Shown: positions 17,121 through 27,431 of the stretch, piece after piece
How the letters are laid out: each line of letters begins with the position of its first letter
How positions within the stretch are numbered: the stretch's first letter is position 1
DNA from: Bacteroidota bacterium
GTDB taxonomy: Bacteria; Bacteroidota; Bacteroidia; Sphingobacteriales; Sphingobacteriaceae
Reading direction: 5' to 3'
DNA length: 59,589 nt
NCBI GenBank assembly: GCA_013286235.1
Contig: JABDGE010000013.1
Span: 1 to 59,589, forward strand
Notes under the pieces: generated by a model
Databases searched by the model: none
What the model was told of the DNA's origin: nothing
The model's input: only the letters and a program-made list of their open reading frames with translations
Translations under genes and position numbers: made by a program

Positions 17121-17498
17121 CTAAGCCATCGCCAGGTTGTCATTAAAACATCCGCTCACAATTTGCAGCATGGCCGTGAGATCGAAGGGTTTTGCAATAA
17201 AGGCATCTGCGCCAAAATCACCCAGCGACTCAAGTACCCTTGGGAAGGCGGACAGCATGATAACAGGTAAGCTGGCCGTGAACACGTTTGATTTGATCTC
17301 GTGACACAGTTCTCCACCGTTAACACCCGGCAATAAAAAATCAAGCATTACCAGGTCAGGGTGATATTGGTTGATGTTTTGCAAAATTGAGTCAGTGTAC
17401 GCAAGGCCGGTCACTTCGTAACCTTCATTCTCAAGCACGTCTTTTAACAAGCTTAAGATATCGTGGTCGTCTTCCACAACCAGAATTCTTTTTGACAT
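17121..17498 (-). CDS. Single-domain response regulator
   Basis: The 125-residue protein is a lone receiver domain. It has the acidic pair in VVEDDHD, the phospho-acceptor Asp in LVMLDFLLPG, the switch Ser in MLSAF and the conserved Lys in FIAKPFD. No output domain follows. It is divergent from the poly-HAMP hybrid kinase at 17829 across 330 bases, so it may be a diffusible phosphate carrier for that kinase; this is inference from position. An exact -7 box TATATTTG lies 35 bases upstream. Confidence 0.92.
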   Translation of the reverse strand: MSKRILVVEDDHDILSLLKDVLENEGYEVTGLAYTDSILQNINQYHPDLVMLDFLLPGVNGGELCHEIKSNVFTASLPVIMLSAFPRVLESLGDFGADAFIAKPFDLTAMLQIVSGCFNDNLAMA

Positions 17499-17828
17499 AA
17501 AAGTTTACAATTGGAGGTTGAATAACCCGCTGCAAATATAATTTGTTTTTCCATTTTTTTAGATTTAACGCCCTTTTTATTGATGTAATCATATTGTGAC
17601 GATTGGAATTTAATTAGTTTTTAAAAATCCTTTAATTAATAATAAATTCTTTATATAATTTTGCATGGATCGATTTGCCCCGAAAGCGTTTGTGGAGGCA
17701 TAGTGATGCGCCATCCCCTGGTTGCCTATTGATTAAGGATTAGTCATTGGTGGAAAAAAAATTAACCTCCATGATTTTTTGAATTTTTTTCAAACTTTTC
17801 AAAATTTGTCTTGTATTAGGCAGCATTA
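17499..17828. promoter_or_regulatory. Divergent intergenic region with -7 elements for both signalling genes
   Basis: This 330-base A+T-rich gap holds TATATTTG on the minus strand (17540-17533) for the receiver gene and TAATTTTG on the plus strand (17656-17663) for the kinase; neither has a well-placed TTG. The plus-strand box would leave a leader of about 160 bases before 17829. No small ORF or RNA structure was convincing. Confidence 0.4.
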
Positions 17829-20800
17829 ATGCCGCGAAAATTTAAGTTTCAAAATTCCTCTAACCATACAATTTATTCTATTTCTATGAAAAGCGACGTT
17901 TTGGAAAGTCTCCTCGACGAAACCGAGGTGACCAGTTCAGTAGACAATGATCAACTCGATCTCCGGGAGCTTTTAAGAGTTCTTTCGCTCGTAAAAAATG
18001 GGAAATTAAGCACCCGTATGCCTGTTACGCAGGCAGGTATAAACGGCCGTATTTGCGAGGTGCTCAATGACATCATCGATATGAACGAACGCCTCGTGGC
18101 CGAGATATCCGAAGCGGAGAAAACCATCGGTAAAAGGGGCAATTTATCCAAACGGATAGAGTTGCTGGATGCCAGGGGCGAGTGGGCGGAAGGTGTCAAC
18201 TCATTGAACAACCTGATATCCGACCTTACGTCGCCCACGCTGGAAATTGCTGGCATGATCAACTCAGTTGCAAATGGCGACCTTTCTAAACAAATCCCAT
18301 TGGAGATCAGCGGGCACCCGCTTAAAGGCGAGTTTTTACGTATCGCAAAAGAATCCAACCAGATGCTTTCCAAGCTGCGTTTGTTTTCAATGGAAGTTAC
18401 ACGGGTAGCGCGCCAGGTAGGGTCGGAAGGTAAATTGGGTGAGCAGGCAAAGATCAAGGGCGTTGCCGGCGTTTGGGCCGAACTAACAGATTCAGTAAAC
18501 CAGATGGCAGGTAACCTAACGGCGCAAGTACGTAACGTCGCCGCAGTGACCACTGCCGTGGCGAAAGGCGACTTATCGCGGAAGATCACGGTGGAAGCAA
18601 AGGGCGAAATCCTCGAGCTTAAAAACACCATCAACACCATGGTTGACCAGCTGAACTCCTTTTCATCGGAAGTAACCCGTGTTGCGCTGGAAGTAGGAAC
18701 AGAAGGTAAGCTCGGCGGCCAGGCCAAAGTACCTGGCGTTGCAGGCACCTGGAAGGATTTGACTGACTCGGTGAACCGCATGGCGGGGAACCTTACTTCG
18801 CAGGTGCGAAACATAGCGGGCGTAACGACGGCGGTGGCCAACGGCGACTTATCCAAAAAGATCACGGTTGACGTAAAGGGCGAAATGCTGGAGCTGAAAA
18901 AGACCATTAATACAATGGTGGATCAGCTCAACTCGTTCGCTTCCGAAGTTACACGCGTGGCACTGGAAGTAGGCACCGAAGGTAAGCTGGGCGGACAGGC
19001 TCGCGTAAAAGGCGTAGGCGGTGTTTGGAAGGATCTGACCGACTCGGTGAACCAAATGGGCAGTAACCTGACTGACCAGGTTCGAAATATAGCCGACGTA
19101 ACCACGGCAGTGGCGAAAGGCGACTTATCACGCAAGATCACCGCCGACGCCAAAGGGGAGTTGCTGGAACTTAAAAATACCATCAACACCATGGTTGACC
19201 AGTTGAACTCATTCTCATTTGAAGTAACCCGCGTGGCCAGGGAGGTTGGCTCGGAAGGGCAGCTGGGCGGCCAGGCCAATGTGCCGGGTGTAGGCGGTAC
19301 CTGGAAGGACTTAACCGACTCGGTAAACCAAATGGCCGGCAACCTGACCGGGCAGGTACGAAATATAGCCGAAGTAACTACAGCGGTGGCAAAGGGCGAC
19401 TTATCTAAAAAAATCACTGTTGACGTGCAGGGCGAAATGCTGGAGCTGAAGATCACCATTAATACGATGGTTGACCAGCTGAACTCATTCGGATCAGAAG
19501 TAACGCGTGTGGCGCGGGAAGTAGGATCAGAAGGGCAGTTGGGGGGCCAGGCGAATGTGCCGGGAGTAGGCGGTACCTGGAAGGACTTAACCGACTCGGT
19601 AAATAAGATGGCGGATAACCTTACCTCGCAGGTACGTAATATCGCTGAAGTGACCACTGCGGTAGCAAAAGGAGACCTGTCGCGTAAGATCACCGTAAAT
19701 GCGAAAGGTGAATTGCTGGAACTGAAAAATACCATCAACACGATGGTTGATCAGCTGCGCGGCTTTGCATCGGAAGTAACGCGTGTAGCGAGGGAGGTAG
19801 GCTCGGAAGGGCAGTTGGGCGGCCAGGCGAATGTACCCGGTGTGGATGGAACCTGGAAGGATTTGACCGACTCGGTGAACAAGATGGCAGGTAACCTTAC
19901 CGCGCAGCTTCGTAATATCGCCGACGTCTCCATTGCCGTTGCCAACGGCGACTTATCCAAAAAGATCACGGTCGACGTTCGCGGGGAGATTTTGCAGCTA
20001 AAGGAAACGATTAACACGATGGTTGACCAGTTGCGGGGTTTTGCATCAGAAGTAACACGTGTGGCCAGGGAAGTGGGTACTGACGGAAACCTTGGCGGCC
20101 AGGCCTTTGTGCCGGGCGTTGCGGGAACCTGGAAGGATTTGACCGATTCGGTAAATAAAATGTCGAGTAACCTCACCTCCCAGGTGCGTAACATCGCCGA
20201 AGTAACCAAAGCGGTGGCGAGCGGCGACCTTTCAAAAACGGTTATCATCGACGTTAAGGGCGAAATGATGGACCTGAAGAACACCATCAATACAATGGTG
20301 GACCAGTTGAACTCATTTGCATCCGAAGTAACGCGCGTTGCGAGGGAAGTAGGTACCGAAGGTAAGCTTGGCGGCCAGGCGCACGTAAAGGGCGTGGGTG
20401 GCACCTGGAAGGACTTAACCGACTCGGTGAACCAAATGGCATCCAACCTGACCGGCCAGATACGTGGTATCGCCAAAGTGGCCACGGGTATTGCCAAAGG
20501 CAATTTGAAACAACGACTTTCCATCAATGCTTTAGGCGAAGTGGCCCAGCTGACCGATACCATCAACGAAATGATAGATACGCTGGCAGTATTTGCCGAC
20601 CAGGTAACTACGGTAGCCCGTGAGGTGGGTGTGCAGGGTCGCTTGGGCGGCCAGGCCAGTGTGCCGGGTGCATCAGGTACCTGGAAGGACTTAACGGAAA
20701 ACGTTAACCAGCTGGCGCAGAACTTAACGGTGCAGGTGCGTTCCATTTCGGAAGTGGCTTCGGCGGTAACCAAGGGCGACCTTACCCGTACCATACGCGT

Positions 20801-23540
20801 GGAAGCCAAAGGCGAGCTGGAGGCGCTGAAAGACACCATCAACCAGATGATCGCAAACCTGAAAGATACCACTCTAAGGAACCATGAGCAGGACTGGCTG
20901 AAATCAAACCTTGCCAAGTTTGCGCAGATGCTGCAGGGCCAGCGCGACCGCAATGCTGTTGCTAACAAGGTGCTTTCGGAATTGGCCGAGCTGGTGAATG
21001 CACGTTATGGCGCCTTCTACATACTGGAGCAAAGCGAAATTGTGGATGAGCCAAAGCTGAAGTTGTTTGCCGGCTATGCGCAGAAAGGAAAAAAAGCCTT
21101 TGACCGCGAATTTGAAATGAGCGAGAGCCTGGTTGGGCAATGCGCAAAAGACAAGGAAAGGATACGATTGTCTAATGTTCCTTCAGAGTACCTGCAGATC
21201 AGTTCGGGTATCGGCAGCGCAACACCGCTGGATTTGGTGATACTACCGGTGTTATTTGAAAATAACATAAAGGCGGTGATCGAGCTTGCCTCATTCGATA
21301 GTTTTAGTGATACGCACGTCGACTTCCTCGACCAATTGACAGAAAGTATCGGTATTGTGCTGAACAACATCGAAACCAATACCCGTACAGAAGAGTTGCT
21401 CAAGCAGTCGCAATCGTTAGCCGGCGAGCTTTCATCGCAACAGGAAGAATTAAGAAGGGCCAACGACGAGCTGCACGATAAAGGGCGTTCGCTGGAAGAA
21501 AAAGCCGAGCAGCTTACGTTGACCTCAAAGTATAAATCAGAGTTCCTGGCTAATATGTCGCACGAGCTGCGGACTCCGCTTAACAGCCTGCTGATACTTG
21601 CGCAGCAGCTTTTTGAGAACCCGGAAGGCAACCTCACCGAAAAACAGCGGATGTTTGCTAAAACCATACACTCCTGCGGTGATGACCTTATCCAACTGAT
21701 CAATGATATCCTCGACCTTTCGAAGATTGAATCTGGCGTAATATCGGCAGATGTGATGCCGGTGAACTTTAAAGAAATCGCGGGATTTGCTGAGTCGACC
21801 TTTAAACCCATCTCCGAAGCGAAAAATCTCAAGTTCGAGATCATTATGGAAGATACGCTGCCGGAAGTGTTAGAGACTGATATGCAGCGTTTGAACCAGA
21901 TATTAAAGAACCTGTTGTCGAACGCCTTTAAATTTACCGAAAAGGGCGGCGTAAAGCTCGAAATATTCCGGCCCGGGCGTAACCAGGAAAACCCGTTAAC
22001 AAATACGGATTCGGTGATCGCGTTTTCTATCATCGATACCGGCATAGGGATTTCAAAAAACACCCAGGGTATCATTTTTGAGGCATTTCAGCAGGCCGAA
22101 GGTTCAACCAGCCGTAAATATGGCGGCACAGGATTAGGTCTTTCTATCAGTAAGGGTTTTGCCGAACTGCTTGGCGGCACCATCACCGTAGGCAGCGAAT
22201 TGGGCAAGGGAAGCGTATTCACCCTTTACCTGCCGTTAAAATATAAAGAAGAAACCAAGGCATTGGGAAGCTACACGATCAAGGAGCAGCCAATGAAGCA
22301 TTTGAGGGCGAATTTGATGGATGCAGCCGAGCTTATTATTGATGACGACCGGCACAACATCACCGCGGAAGACAAAGTGCTGCTTGTTATTGAGGATGAC
22401 CTGCGCTTCACCAAGATCGTGATGGACAAAGCGCATGATATGGGTCTGAAAGTGCTGGTAGCCATCAGCTACCTCGAAATTTTCGATAATATCCAACGAT
22501 ATAATCCAATCGCGATCACGCTTGATGTTAACCTGCCCGAATCAAACGGCTGGAAAATACTGAAGTTGCTGAAGAGCGATTTGAATTTGCGGCATATCCC
22601 TGTACACCTGATATCGGGCGAAGACAACAAAGCCACAGCGCTGAAACTGGGCGCAAAGAGCTTCAGCCTTAAACCGCTTTCGAACAACTCGCTCGACGAG
22701 TTGATATCGGGGATTATCCGCTTCCACGAGCAGATCAGGAAGCGAATACTGATCATTGAAGACAATGTAACCGAGCTTGAAAAATTGTCCGACCTTTTGG
22801 CGAGCGACGGGATCGAGGTATTTTCGGCGACAACTGCTAAAAAGGGCCTTGGACTTTTAAAGAAGGAATCGTTTGACTGTATCATCCTGGATTTCGTTTT
22901 ACCTGACGCCAACGGGCTCGACTTATTAAACAAGATCAATATGCTTAAGCAGCCGCAAACTACTATTATTCTTCATTCGGCGAGGGACTTTACGCAAAAT
23001 GAGTTGATCCTGCTAAAACGGCTGAACCATAAGATCATCACTAAAACGCCCATATCGCATGCCTATTTGCTCGAGGAAATATTGACCCTGCTGCATATCG
23101 ATAAAAAGTTCATCAGCAAGAGCAATCTCGACCTGATCGGCACCATCAGGGTAAATAATGACATGCTGGATGGAAAGAAAGTGCTGGTTGTTGATGATGA
23201 CGTGCGAAACCTGTTTGCCCTCACAGCTGTGTTTGAACGTTCAAATATCGAGGTGATCACGGCGGAAAGCGGGAGGGAAGCCCTTGAGATGCTGAGCGGC
23301 GATAAAAAGATCGACATCGTGCTGATGGATATTATGATGCCTGAAATGGACGGTTACGAGACAATCCAGATCATCCGGAAAGAACCGAAGCATAAAAATT
23401 TGCCAATTATAGCGGTGACTGCCAAGGCGATGATAGGCGACAGGCAAAAATGTATTGCATCCGGCGCATCAGATTATATCACAAAACCTGTAAAAACAGA
23501 ACAGTTATTATCTTTGATGCGGGTTTGGCTGATAAAATAA
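17829..23540 (+). CDS. Poly-HAMP hybrid histidine kinase (fungal Nik1/Os-1-like architecture)
   Basis: The 1903-residue protein has no signal or membrane span, so it is cytosolic. Residues about 30-1015 are a chain of HAMP-like units. Nine copies of a 92-residue double module ([31 protein letters not shown] then [26 protein letters not shown]) lie in register. Then follow a GAF-like domain (about 1040-1180), a coiled coil, HisKA with phospho-His1245 in [10 protein letters not shown], HATPase ([24 protein letters not shown]) and three receivers at about 1516, 1639 and 1784. Each receiver keeps its Asp and Lys (LDVNLP/LKP, LDFVLP/TKT, MDIMMP/TKP). An internal ATG at 17886 is an alternative start. 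The 92-residue repeats are those known from group III fungal osmosensor kinases; such kinases sense through the HAMP array. A REC-kinase follows 39 bases on. Confidence 0.95.
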   Translation: MPRKFKFQNSSNHTIYSISMKSDVLESLLDETEVTSSVDNDQLDLRELLRVLSLVKNGKLSTRMPVTQAGINGRICEVLNDIIDMNERLVAEISEAEKTIGKRGNLSKRIELLDARGEWAEGVNSLNNLISDLTSPTLEIAGMINSVANGDLSKQIPLEISGHPLKGEFLRIAKESNQMLSKLRLFSMEVTRVARQVGSEGKLGEQAKIKGVAGVWAELTDSVNQMAGNLTAQVRNVAAVTTAVAKGDLSRKITVEAKGEILELKNTINTMVDQLNSFSSEVTRVALEVGTEGKLGGQAKVPGVAGTWKDLTDSVNRMAGNLTSQVRNIAGVTTAVANGDLSKKITVDVKGEMLELKKTINTMVDQLNSFASEVTRVALEVGTEGKLGGQARVKGVGGVWKDLTDSVNQMGSNLTDQVRNIADVTTAVAKGDLSRKITADAKGELLELKNTINTMVDQLNSFSFEVTRVAREVGSEGQLGGQANVPGVGGTWKDLTDSVNQMAGNLTGQVRNIAEVTTAVAKGDLSKKITVDVQGEMLELKITINTMVDQLNSFGSEVTRVAREVGSEGQLGGQANVPGVGGTWKDLTDSVNKMADNLTSQVRNIAEVTTAVAKGDLSRKITVNAKGELLELKNTINTMVDQLRGFASEVTRVAREVGSEGQLGGQANVPGVDGTWKDLTDSVNKMAGNLTAQLRNIADVSIAVANGDLSKKITVDVRGEILQLKETINTMVDQLRGFASEVTRVAREVGTDGNLGGQAFVPGVAGTWKDLTDSVNKMSSNLTSQVRNIAEVTKAVASGDLSKTVIIDVKGEMMDLKNTINTMVDQLNSFASEVTRVAREVGTEGKLGGQAHVKGVGGTWKDLTDSVNQMASNLTGQIRGIAKVATGIAKGNLKQRLSINALGEVAQLTDTINEMIDTLAVFADQVTTVAREVGVQGRLGGQASVPGASGTWKDLTENVNQLAQNLTVQVRSISEVASAVTKGDLTRTIRVEAKGELEALKDTINQMIANLKDTTLRNHEQDWLKSNLAKFAQMLQGQRDRNAVANKVLSELAELVNARYGAFYILEQSEIVDEPKLKLFAGYAQKGKKAFDREFEMSESLVGQCAKDKERIRLSNVPSEYLQISSGIGSATPLDLVILPVLFENNIKAVIELASFDSFSDTHVDFLDQLTESIGIVLNNIETNTRTEELLKQSQSLAGELSSQQEELRRANDELHDKGRSLEEKAEQLTLTSKYKSEFLANMSHELRTPLNSLLILAQQLFENPEGNLTEKQRMFAKTIHSCGDDLIQLINDILDLSKIESGVISADVMPVNFKEIAGFAESTFKPISEAKNLKFEIIMEDTLPEVLETDMQRLNQILKNLLSNAFKFTEKGGVKLEIFRPGRNQENPLTNTDSVIAFSIIDTGIGISKNTQGIIFEAFQQAEGSTSRKYGGTGLGLSISKGFAELLGGTITVGSELGKGSVFTLYLPLKYKEETKALGSYTIKEQPMKHLRANLMDAAELIIDDDRHNITAEDKVLLVIEDDLRFTKIVMDKAHDMGLKVLVAISYLEIFDNIQRYNPIAITLDVNLPESNGWKILKLLKSDLNLRHIPVHLISGEDNKATALKLGAKSFSLKPLSNNSLDELISGIIRFHEQIRKRILIIEDNVTELEKLSDLLASDGIEVFSATTAKKGLGLLKKESFDCIILDFVLPDANGLDLLNKINMLKQPQTTIILHSARDFTQNELILLKRLNHKIITKTPISHAYLLEEILTLLHIDKKFISKSNLDLIGTIRVNNDMLDGKKVLVVDDDVRNLFALTAVFERSNIEVITAESGREALEMLSGDKKIDIVLMDIMMPEMDGYETIQIIRKEPKHKNLPIIAVTAKAMIGDRQKCIASGASDYITKPVKTEQLLSLMRVWLIK
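18393..20876 (+). repeat. Nine tandem 276-bp coding repeats (HAMP double modules)
   Basis: The codon for the first residue of the EVTR motif (EQ/DQ variants in the last copy) falls at 18393, 18669, 18945, 19221, 19497, 19773, 20049, 20325 and 20601, exactly 276 bases apart. Copies are similar in DNA as well as protein, which produces long antisense frames and makes unequal recombination likely. Confidence 0.95.
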
Positions 23541-23579
23541 ATTCGTTGAACCCAAGTTAAAGTATGATAAAAAACAAAC

Positions 23580-24806
23580 ATGCACACACCTGCTGAAACC
23601 ACTGTAAAAATTTTGCTGGTTGACGATAATGAGAACAACTTATTATCGATGGAGGTGGTACTTGATAATCCGGCATACCAATTATTTAAGGCGACCTCGG
23701 GTCGCGACGCGCTTAAAATACTGCTGAAGGAGGATGATTTCTCGCTCATCCTCCTCGATGTCCAAATGCCGATCATGGATGGTTATGAAACGGCCAGCCT
23801 GATCTGCCAGCGGGATAAACTGCGGTTTATTCCCATTATTTTTATTACCGCGCACGACTATGAAGAGGAAGCGATGTTCAGGGGCTACCAGACCGGCGCG
23901 GTTGATTTTATTAGAAAGCCATTTAAGCCGGAGATATTGCGGTCGAAGGTTGCGGTATTTGCGGAGTTACATAAAAAGAACCTGTTGCTGAAACAACAGG
24001 AAGAACGGCTCCAGGTCATCAACAACGACCTGACGTTGCTGAACCGGGACCTGGAACAGCGGGTATTGGAACGAACGATCGAACTAGAAAATGTTAATAA
24101 AGAACTGAAAGAACTCAACCTGTCCAAGGACAAATTCTTGTCGGTTATTTCCCATGACCTGCGTAACCCGCTCACTTCGCTCTTGTTGTCATCAAAGAAC
24201 CTGAATTCAAATATCGAACGGCTTGAAGCGGGAGACATTAAAAAACTGGCTCATATCATTTACCGTACCTCCAATAAGATTCTCGACCAATTAAACGAAT
24301 TAGTTGACTGGGCAAAGAAACAGCGGGAAAAAACGGAGTTCAACCCGGAGCGCATCCACCTTATAAAAGGCATAAATGAGTCGCTGGAATTGTTAAAAGC
24401 AAGCGCCAGCCAAAAATCAATTAAATTTAACAATGATATTCCGCAAGACCTCTATGTGCAGGCCGACCCGCTGATGCTTCGCTCCATTTTGCAAAATATT
24501 GTCACCAACGCCATAAAATTTACGCCCCAGGGCGGAGGTGTCGTGAGCCTTTCGGCATCGCAGGCTGAATCAATGGTTGCCATCAGCATTCGGGACTTCG
24601 GAGTGGGTATGTCAAAAGAGGTGCAGAACATGCTTTCAGGCAACTCCACATCGCTTTCATTGGCAGGAACAGACGAGGAAAAAGGCACGGGGCTTGGGCT
24701 TTTGCTGGTAAAAGACTTTGTTGCACAGCATGGCGGGACTATCGACATAGACAGTGAGCTGGGTAAGGGAACAAGGTTTATTTTTACTATGCCCTTAGGT
24801 AATTAA
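23580..24806 (+). CDS. Receiver-histidine kinase (REC-HisKA-HATPase)
   Basis: The 408-residue cytosolic protein opens with a receiver (VDDNENN, phospho-Asp in LILLDVQMPIMDG, Thr in FITAH, Lys in IRKPFKP). A coiled coil (residues about 130-185) leads to HisKA with VISHDLRNPLTS and an HATPase (NIVTNAIKFT, DFGVGM, GTGLGLLLV). It begins 39 bases after the poly-HAMP kinase and is surely co-transcribed. A receiver placed before a kinase core suggests that phosphoryl transfer from the large kinase switches this one, making a two-step relay. The output protein is not apparent. Confidence 0.93.
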   Translation: MHTPAETTVKILLVDDNENNLLSMEVVLDNPAYQLFKATSGRDALKILLKEDDFSLILLDVQMPIMDGYETASLICQRDKLRFIPIIFITAHDYEEEAMFRGYQTGAVDFIRKPFKPEILRSKVAVFAELHKKNLLLKQQEERLQVINNDLTLLNRDLEQRVLERTIELENVNKELKELNLSKDKFLSVISHDLRNPLTSLLLSSKNLNSNIERLEAGDIKKLAHIIYRTSNKILDQLNELVDWAKKQREKTEFNPERIHLIKGINESLELLKASASQKSIKFNNDIPQDLYVQADPLMLRSILQNIVTNAIKFTPQGGGVVSLSASQAESMVAISIRDFGVGMSKEVQNMLSGNSTSLSLAGTDEEKGTGLGLLLVKDFVAQHGGTIDIDSELGKGTRFIFTMPLGN

Positions 24807-24967
24807 AAGCATGTTCCGTAACCGCTTTAGGGTATTGATCGTCATTTGACTTTTAAGCAAAGTTTATTTCTCCCCGTAACGCGCCTAATTGCCGCATATC
24901 TATCCAATTTCGCGAAAAATCTTCCCCAATTCAATTACACGCCTTTTCTTAAATAGCCCGGCGGCTA

Positions 24968-25008
24968 CTTAATAATTAATATTTTAACCAATGGCATAAG
25001 GTTTGAAT
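24968..25008 (+). repeat. Upstream block shared by the two XRE genes (copy 1)
   Basis: The block runs TTAATAATTAATATTTTAAC, then CAATGGCATAAGGTTTGA. It recurs with few changes at 25828-25867 before the second XRE gene, both about 35-75 bases before the start codon. It is probably a shared promoter or operator retained after duplication. Confidence 0.6.
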
Positions 25009-25042
25009 AGATACACCTGATTAACACCTAATAATATTTGTA

Positions 25043-25414
25043 ATGGACGGCAATCAGAAAACCATCAAAACAGTTGGGAATAATATCCGCGAACTAAGAA
25101 TACGTTCTGGCTGGAGCCTGAGGGTAGCGGCCAAGCGATTGGGGATTTCCACTTCCGCTCTGTCAAAGATAGAAACAGGGGTAACGGACGTAAACCTTTC
25201 GCGCCTGGAGCAAATAGCTGAAGTTTACGGCGTCAAACTCGTTCAGCTATGGATTCCCAATTTTGAGTTTTCCGATCTTGAGGCCTCGAAATTAAACCAG
25301 GCCAAAGAGAAGGTGTTCGACCTGGAAACCGAAATAAAGGCCTTTCAGCGAAAGGTGATCCTGCTTTACGAAAAACTACACGAACAAGCCACTAAATATA
25401 ACCACGCAGTTTAA
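25043..25414 (+). CDS. XRE-family transcriptional regulator (tandem paralogue 1)
   Basis: The 123-residue protein has an HTH_3 domain (residues about 9-65: IRELRIRSGWSLRVAAKRLGISTSALSKIETG, with the recognition helix in STSALSKIE) followed by a C-terminal coiled coil (SKLNQAKEKVFDLETEIKAFQRKVILLYEKLHEQ) likely to drive dimerisation. It is nearly identical to the gene at 25903, including its upstream DNA, so the pair is a recent tandem duplication. The genes are about 490 bases apart. Targets are unknown; autoregulation through the shared upstream block is plausible. Confidence 0.9.
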   Translation: MDGNQKTIKTVGNNIRELRIRSGWSLRVAAKRLGISTSALSKIETGVTDVNLSRLEQIAEVYGVKLVQLWIPNFEFSDLEASKLNQAKEKVFDLETEIKAFQRKVILLYEKLHEQATKYNHAV

Positions 25415-25440
25415 CGGGCGCTAATTACGTTAGTCTTAGG

Positions 25441-25525
25441 GGCACCTCTAAAAACTCTCCTTTTCCGCTCCTTTGGAGAGGAATTAAAGGTGAGGCAAAC
25501 AAACAACACGAGTTTTTAGAGGTGC
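25441..25525. repeat. MITE-like palindromic element with 16-bp terminal inverted repeats
   Basis: GCACCTCTAAAAACTC (25442-25457) is perfectly inverted at 25510-25525 (GAGTTTTTAGAGGTGC). Between them an inner hairpin CTCTCC-N14-GGAGAG lies at 25455-25480. AGTC-family words flank it on both sides (TTAGTCTTAG before; AAAGTCGAAAGTGCTAAGTC after). It is non-coding. No clear target duplication was found, so it is either a miniature element or a bacterial interspersed palindrome. Confidence 0.6.
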
Positions 25526-25902
25526 TCTAAAGTCGAAAGTGCTAAGTCAGAAAAGCACTGATCCGTTAGCTATCGGGATGACTTGCAACTTGCGTCAACA
25601 CACGTTTGACATGACACCGGCTCGCCGGATACTCCTTATCGTCGATCTCTGATAGCGGCATTTAAAAGAACGATTTTTGGAACTAAAGTTGGCTTACCCC
25701 CAAGCCGGCTCAAAATAAACTCTTTTGAGGCGTTTTACCGAAATACATTCCCAGGGGGGTAGTTGTATATTTCAGCATTCCCTACAAATTCATTTTGCCC
25801 CGGGATGGAGCGCTGCCTAAAAAAGTACCTAATAATTAATATATTAACTAATGGCACAAGTTTTGACCGATATTGCATCGACTAATAGTTAATAATATTG
25901 CG
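25526..25902. other. Non-coding gap before XRE paralogue 2
   Basis: The gap holds AGTC words (25532-25556) with the shared 'GTCAGAAAAGCA', and a half-copy of the CCCGATAGCTATCGGG palindrome (TAGCTATCGGGA near 25568). It also has the second copy of the XRE upstream block (25828-25867). I see no ORF or RNA gene. Confidence 0.4.
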
Positions 25903-26274
25903 ATGAACGGCGAACAGACAACCATCAAAACAGTCGGGAATAATATCCGCGAACTGAGAATGCATTCGGGCGTTAGCCTGAGGGCAGCCGCTAAGCGGTT
26001 GGGGATTTCGACTTCCGCCCTATCGAAGATAGAAACCGGCGTAACGGACGTAAACCTTTCGCGTTTGGAGCAGATAGCGGATATTTACGGGGTCAAAATC
26101 ATCCAGTTATGGATTCCGAATGTTGAGCATTCGAATATTGAGGCCTCGAAATTAAACCAGGCCCAGGAGAAAGTGCTCAAGCTGGAAGCGGAGATAAAGG
26201 CCTTCCAGCAAAAGGTGATCCTGCTTTACGAAAAGCTCCACGAACAGTCCACTAAATACGACCACGCGGTTTAA
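25903..26274 (+). CDS. XRE-family transcriptional regulator (tandem paralogue 2)
   Basis: The start is the ATG at 25903 (MNGEQTTIKTV), aligned with that of paralogue 1; an earlier in-frame start would run through the conserved upstream block. The 123-residue protein keeps the same HTH and coiled coil. Most differences are conservative (IRSGWSLRVAAKR becomes MHSGVSLRAAAKR, AEVYGVKLVQ becomes ADIYGVKIIQ). The recognition helix is unchanged, so both should read the same DNA and could heterodimerise. Confidence 0.9.
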   Translation: MNGEQTTIKTVGNNIRELRMHSGVSLRAAAKRLGISTSALSKIETGVTDVNLSRLEQIADIYGVKIIQLWIPNVEHSNIEASKLNQAQEKVLKLEAEIKAFQQKVILLYEKLHEQSTKYDHAV

Positions 26275-26405
26275 TCTAATGACGTTAGTCTTGAGTCGAA
26301 AACTAAATCTCCTAAGTTAGTGACATTCCTTCTCGGGGGTGGCGTTGTTCAACACACACATTATCAATTTAATAAACTAATTTATATGCAATTCTTAGCT
26401 GCTGA

Positions 26406-27089
26406 TTATTCCACGGCGGCAAAATCATCACGAATATGTTTGATCTCGCCGTTGCAAAATTGTTTTACATCTTTTAACACCGCCTTGCCGGCATAATGGA
26501 TATAGCCCTCACCGTAATGGCTTATCCTTATCGCGCTGTTGGCAAATAATTCAACGTTGCCCTCTGCCATATTTTTTATGGTTAGTTCATCGGCAATAAG
26601 CCCTGTGGAAATAAAATCCCCTTCGCTTTGGTTTTTTATATCGATACGCCCGCATTTCCCCGTCAGCACTACGTTCCCTTCGGACTGGCAAAGGATTTTA
26701 ATAGCCGGGGCGTTGATATTGAGCTCGGTGTTCCCCATGCTTTGAACCTTTATTTCGATAGGATCGGCAAGCGTGATTGCATCCGGGCAGATCACATCCG
26801 CATGGTCATTCCGTACATAAAGTACGTCCATTTGTCGTAGAAAAACTTTGATCAGGCAGCTGGTATACACAGGCTTTCTGAATTTAGCCCCGGCCGAAAC
26901 ATAGAGCGTACGGCCGGAGTTTTCAATACTGAAATACTCCTGCAGGTTCTCATCGGTCTCAATAATTACCTTTTCTTCATCGGATTGATACAGCGCTATC
27001 GTTCCTTTTCCCGATAAGTGGAGCCGTACAAACGAGCTCACGTTGATCTCTTTGGAAACAATGTTCCCATTTCCTTTTACTTCAATCAT
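26406..27089 (-). CDS. Signal-less GIN-domain (DUF2807) beta-helix protein
   Basis: I use the ATG at 27089 (MIEVKGNGNIVSK), where the recognisable domain begins; an ATG at 27116 is also possible. The region beyond 27118 is an AGTC repeat. The 227-residue protein has the GIN/DUF2807 pattern (RLHLSGKGTIALYQSDEEKVIIETDENL) and then about four rungs of a beta-helix marked by SEGN/SEGD/AEGN/GEGY turns about 20 residues apart. Family members usually carry a secretion or lipoprotein signal; here none is visible, so the protein may stay in the cytosol. Function is unknown. Confidence 0.75.
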   Translation of the reverse strand: MIEVKGNGNIVSKEINVSSFVRLHLSGKGTIALYQSDEEKVIIETDENLQEYFSIENSGRTLYVSAGAKFRKPVYTSCLIKVFLRQMDVLYVRNDHADVICPDAITLADPIEIKVQSMGNTELNINAPAIKILCQSEGNVVLTGKCGRIDIKNQSEGDFISTGLIADELTIKNMAEGNVELFANSAIRISHYGEGYIHYAGKAVLKDVKQFCNGEIKHIRDDFAAVE

Positions 27090-27119
27090 TTGTCTTAATT
27101 TTTTAAAGCTTACCATTTT

Positions 27120-27206
27120 TTTAAGTCTAAAGTCTTGAGTCAAAAGTCTTAAGGCAGAAAAGCGGTAAGTTGACATAAGGCTTACGACTCTTGGCTTTTG
27201 ACTTAG
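27120..27206. repeat. Inverted AGTC-word repeat between minus-strand genes
   Basis: CTAAAGTCTTGAGTCAAAAG (from 27126) is mirrored imperfectly by CTTTTGACTTAG read at 27195-27206 and by GACTCTTGG (27186-27194) as its inverse, giving a long imperfect stem. It fills the gap from the stop of the small gene at 27210 to the start of the GIN-domain gene. Confidence 0.6.
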
Positions 27207-27209
27207 AAA

Positions 27210-27431
27210 CTAATCATTCAATACGAGACATTCAAATCCCATTTTCGTAACTATATCGCAAACCTGGCGGGCGTCGAAATATTGACTCCGGCTTTCTATG
27301 CGTAATATCCTGTCGCAATCTTCCAGGTCAAAGTTTACCGCGACGCCTGGCAGCATGTTAAGAAGTTGCTTCAAGATCATCCGGGCCTCCCGCTTTTTAA
27401 CTATATTTGTTTTGAAAACTTCAATCATCAT
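27210..27431 (-). CDS. Small conserved Bacteroidota protein
   Basis: The start is taken at the ATG pair at 27431/27428 (MMIEVFKTNI). The product has 73 residues: EVFKTNIVKKREARMILKQL, PGVAVNFDLEDCDRILRIES and VCDIVTKMGFECLVL. The beta-alpha-beta-beta-alpha-beta order and the FDLEDCDRILRIE phrase suggest a ferredoxin-like fold similar to heavy-metal-associated domains, but without a CxxC metal site. I know of similar short proteins in this phylum but not a function. It is divergent from the AraC regulator at 27517 and upstream of the GIN-domain gene. Confidence 0.65.
   Translation of the reverse strand: MMIEVFKTNIVKKREARMILKQLLNMLPGVAVNFDLEDCDRILRIESRSQYFDARQVCDIVTKMGFECLVLND

Noticed and set aside
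18393..20876. Regularly spaced repeats that might suggest a CRISPR-like array
   Set aside because: The repeat unit is 276 bases, in frame and codes for HAMP modules; there are no short spacers.
18923..20968. Long antisense frames (272 and 405 residues) within the poly-HAMP kinase gene
   Set aside because: They mirror the 276-base tandem repeats of the kinase on the other strand, share the repeat period and have no recognisable protein motif.
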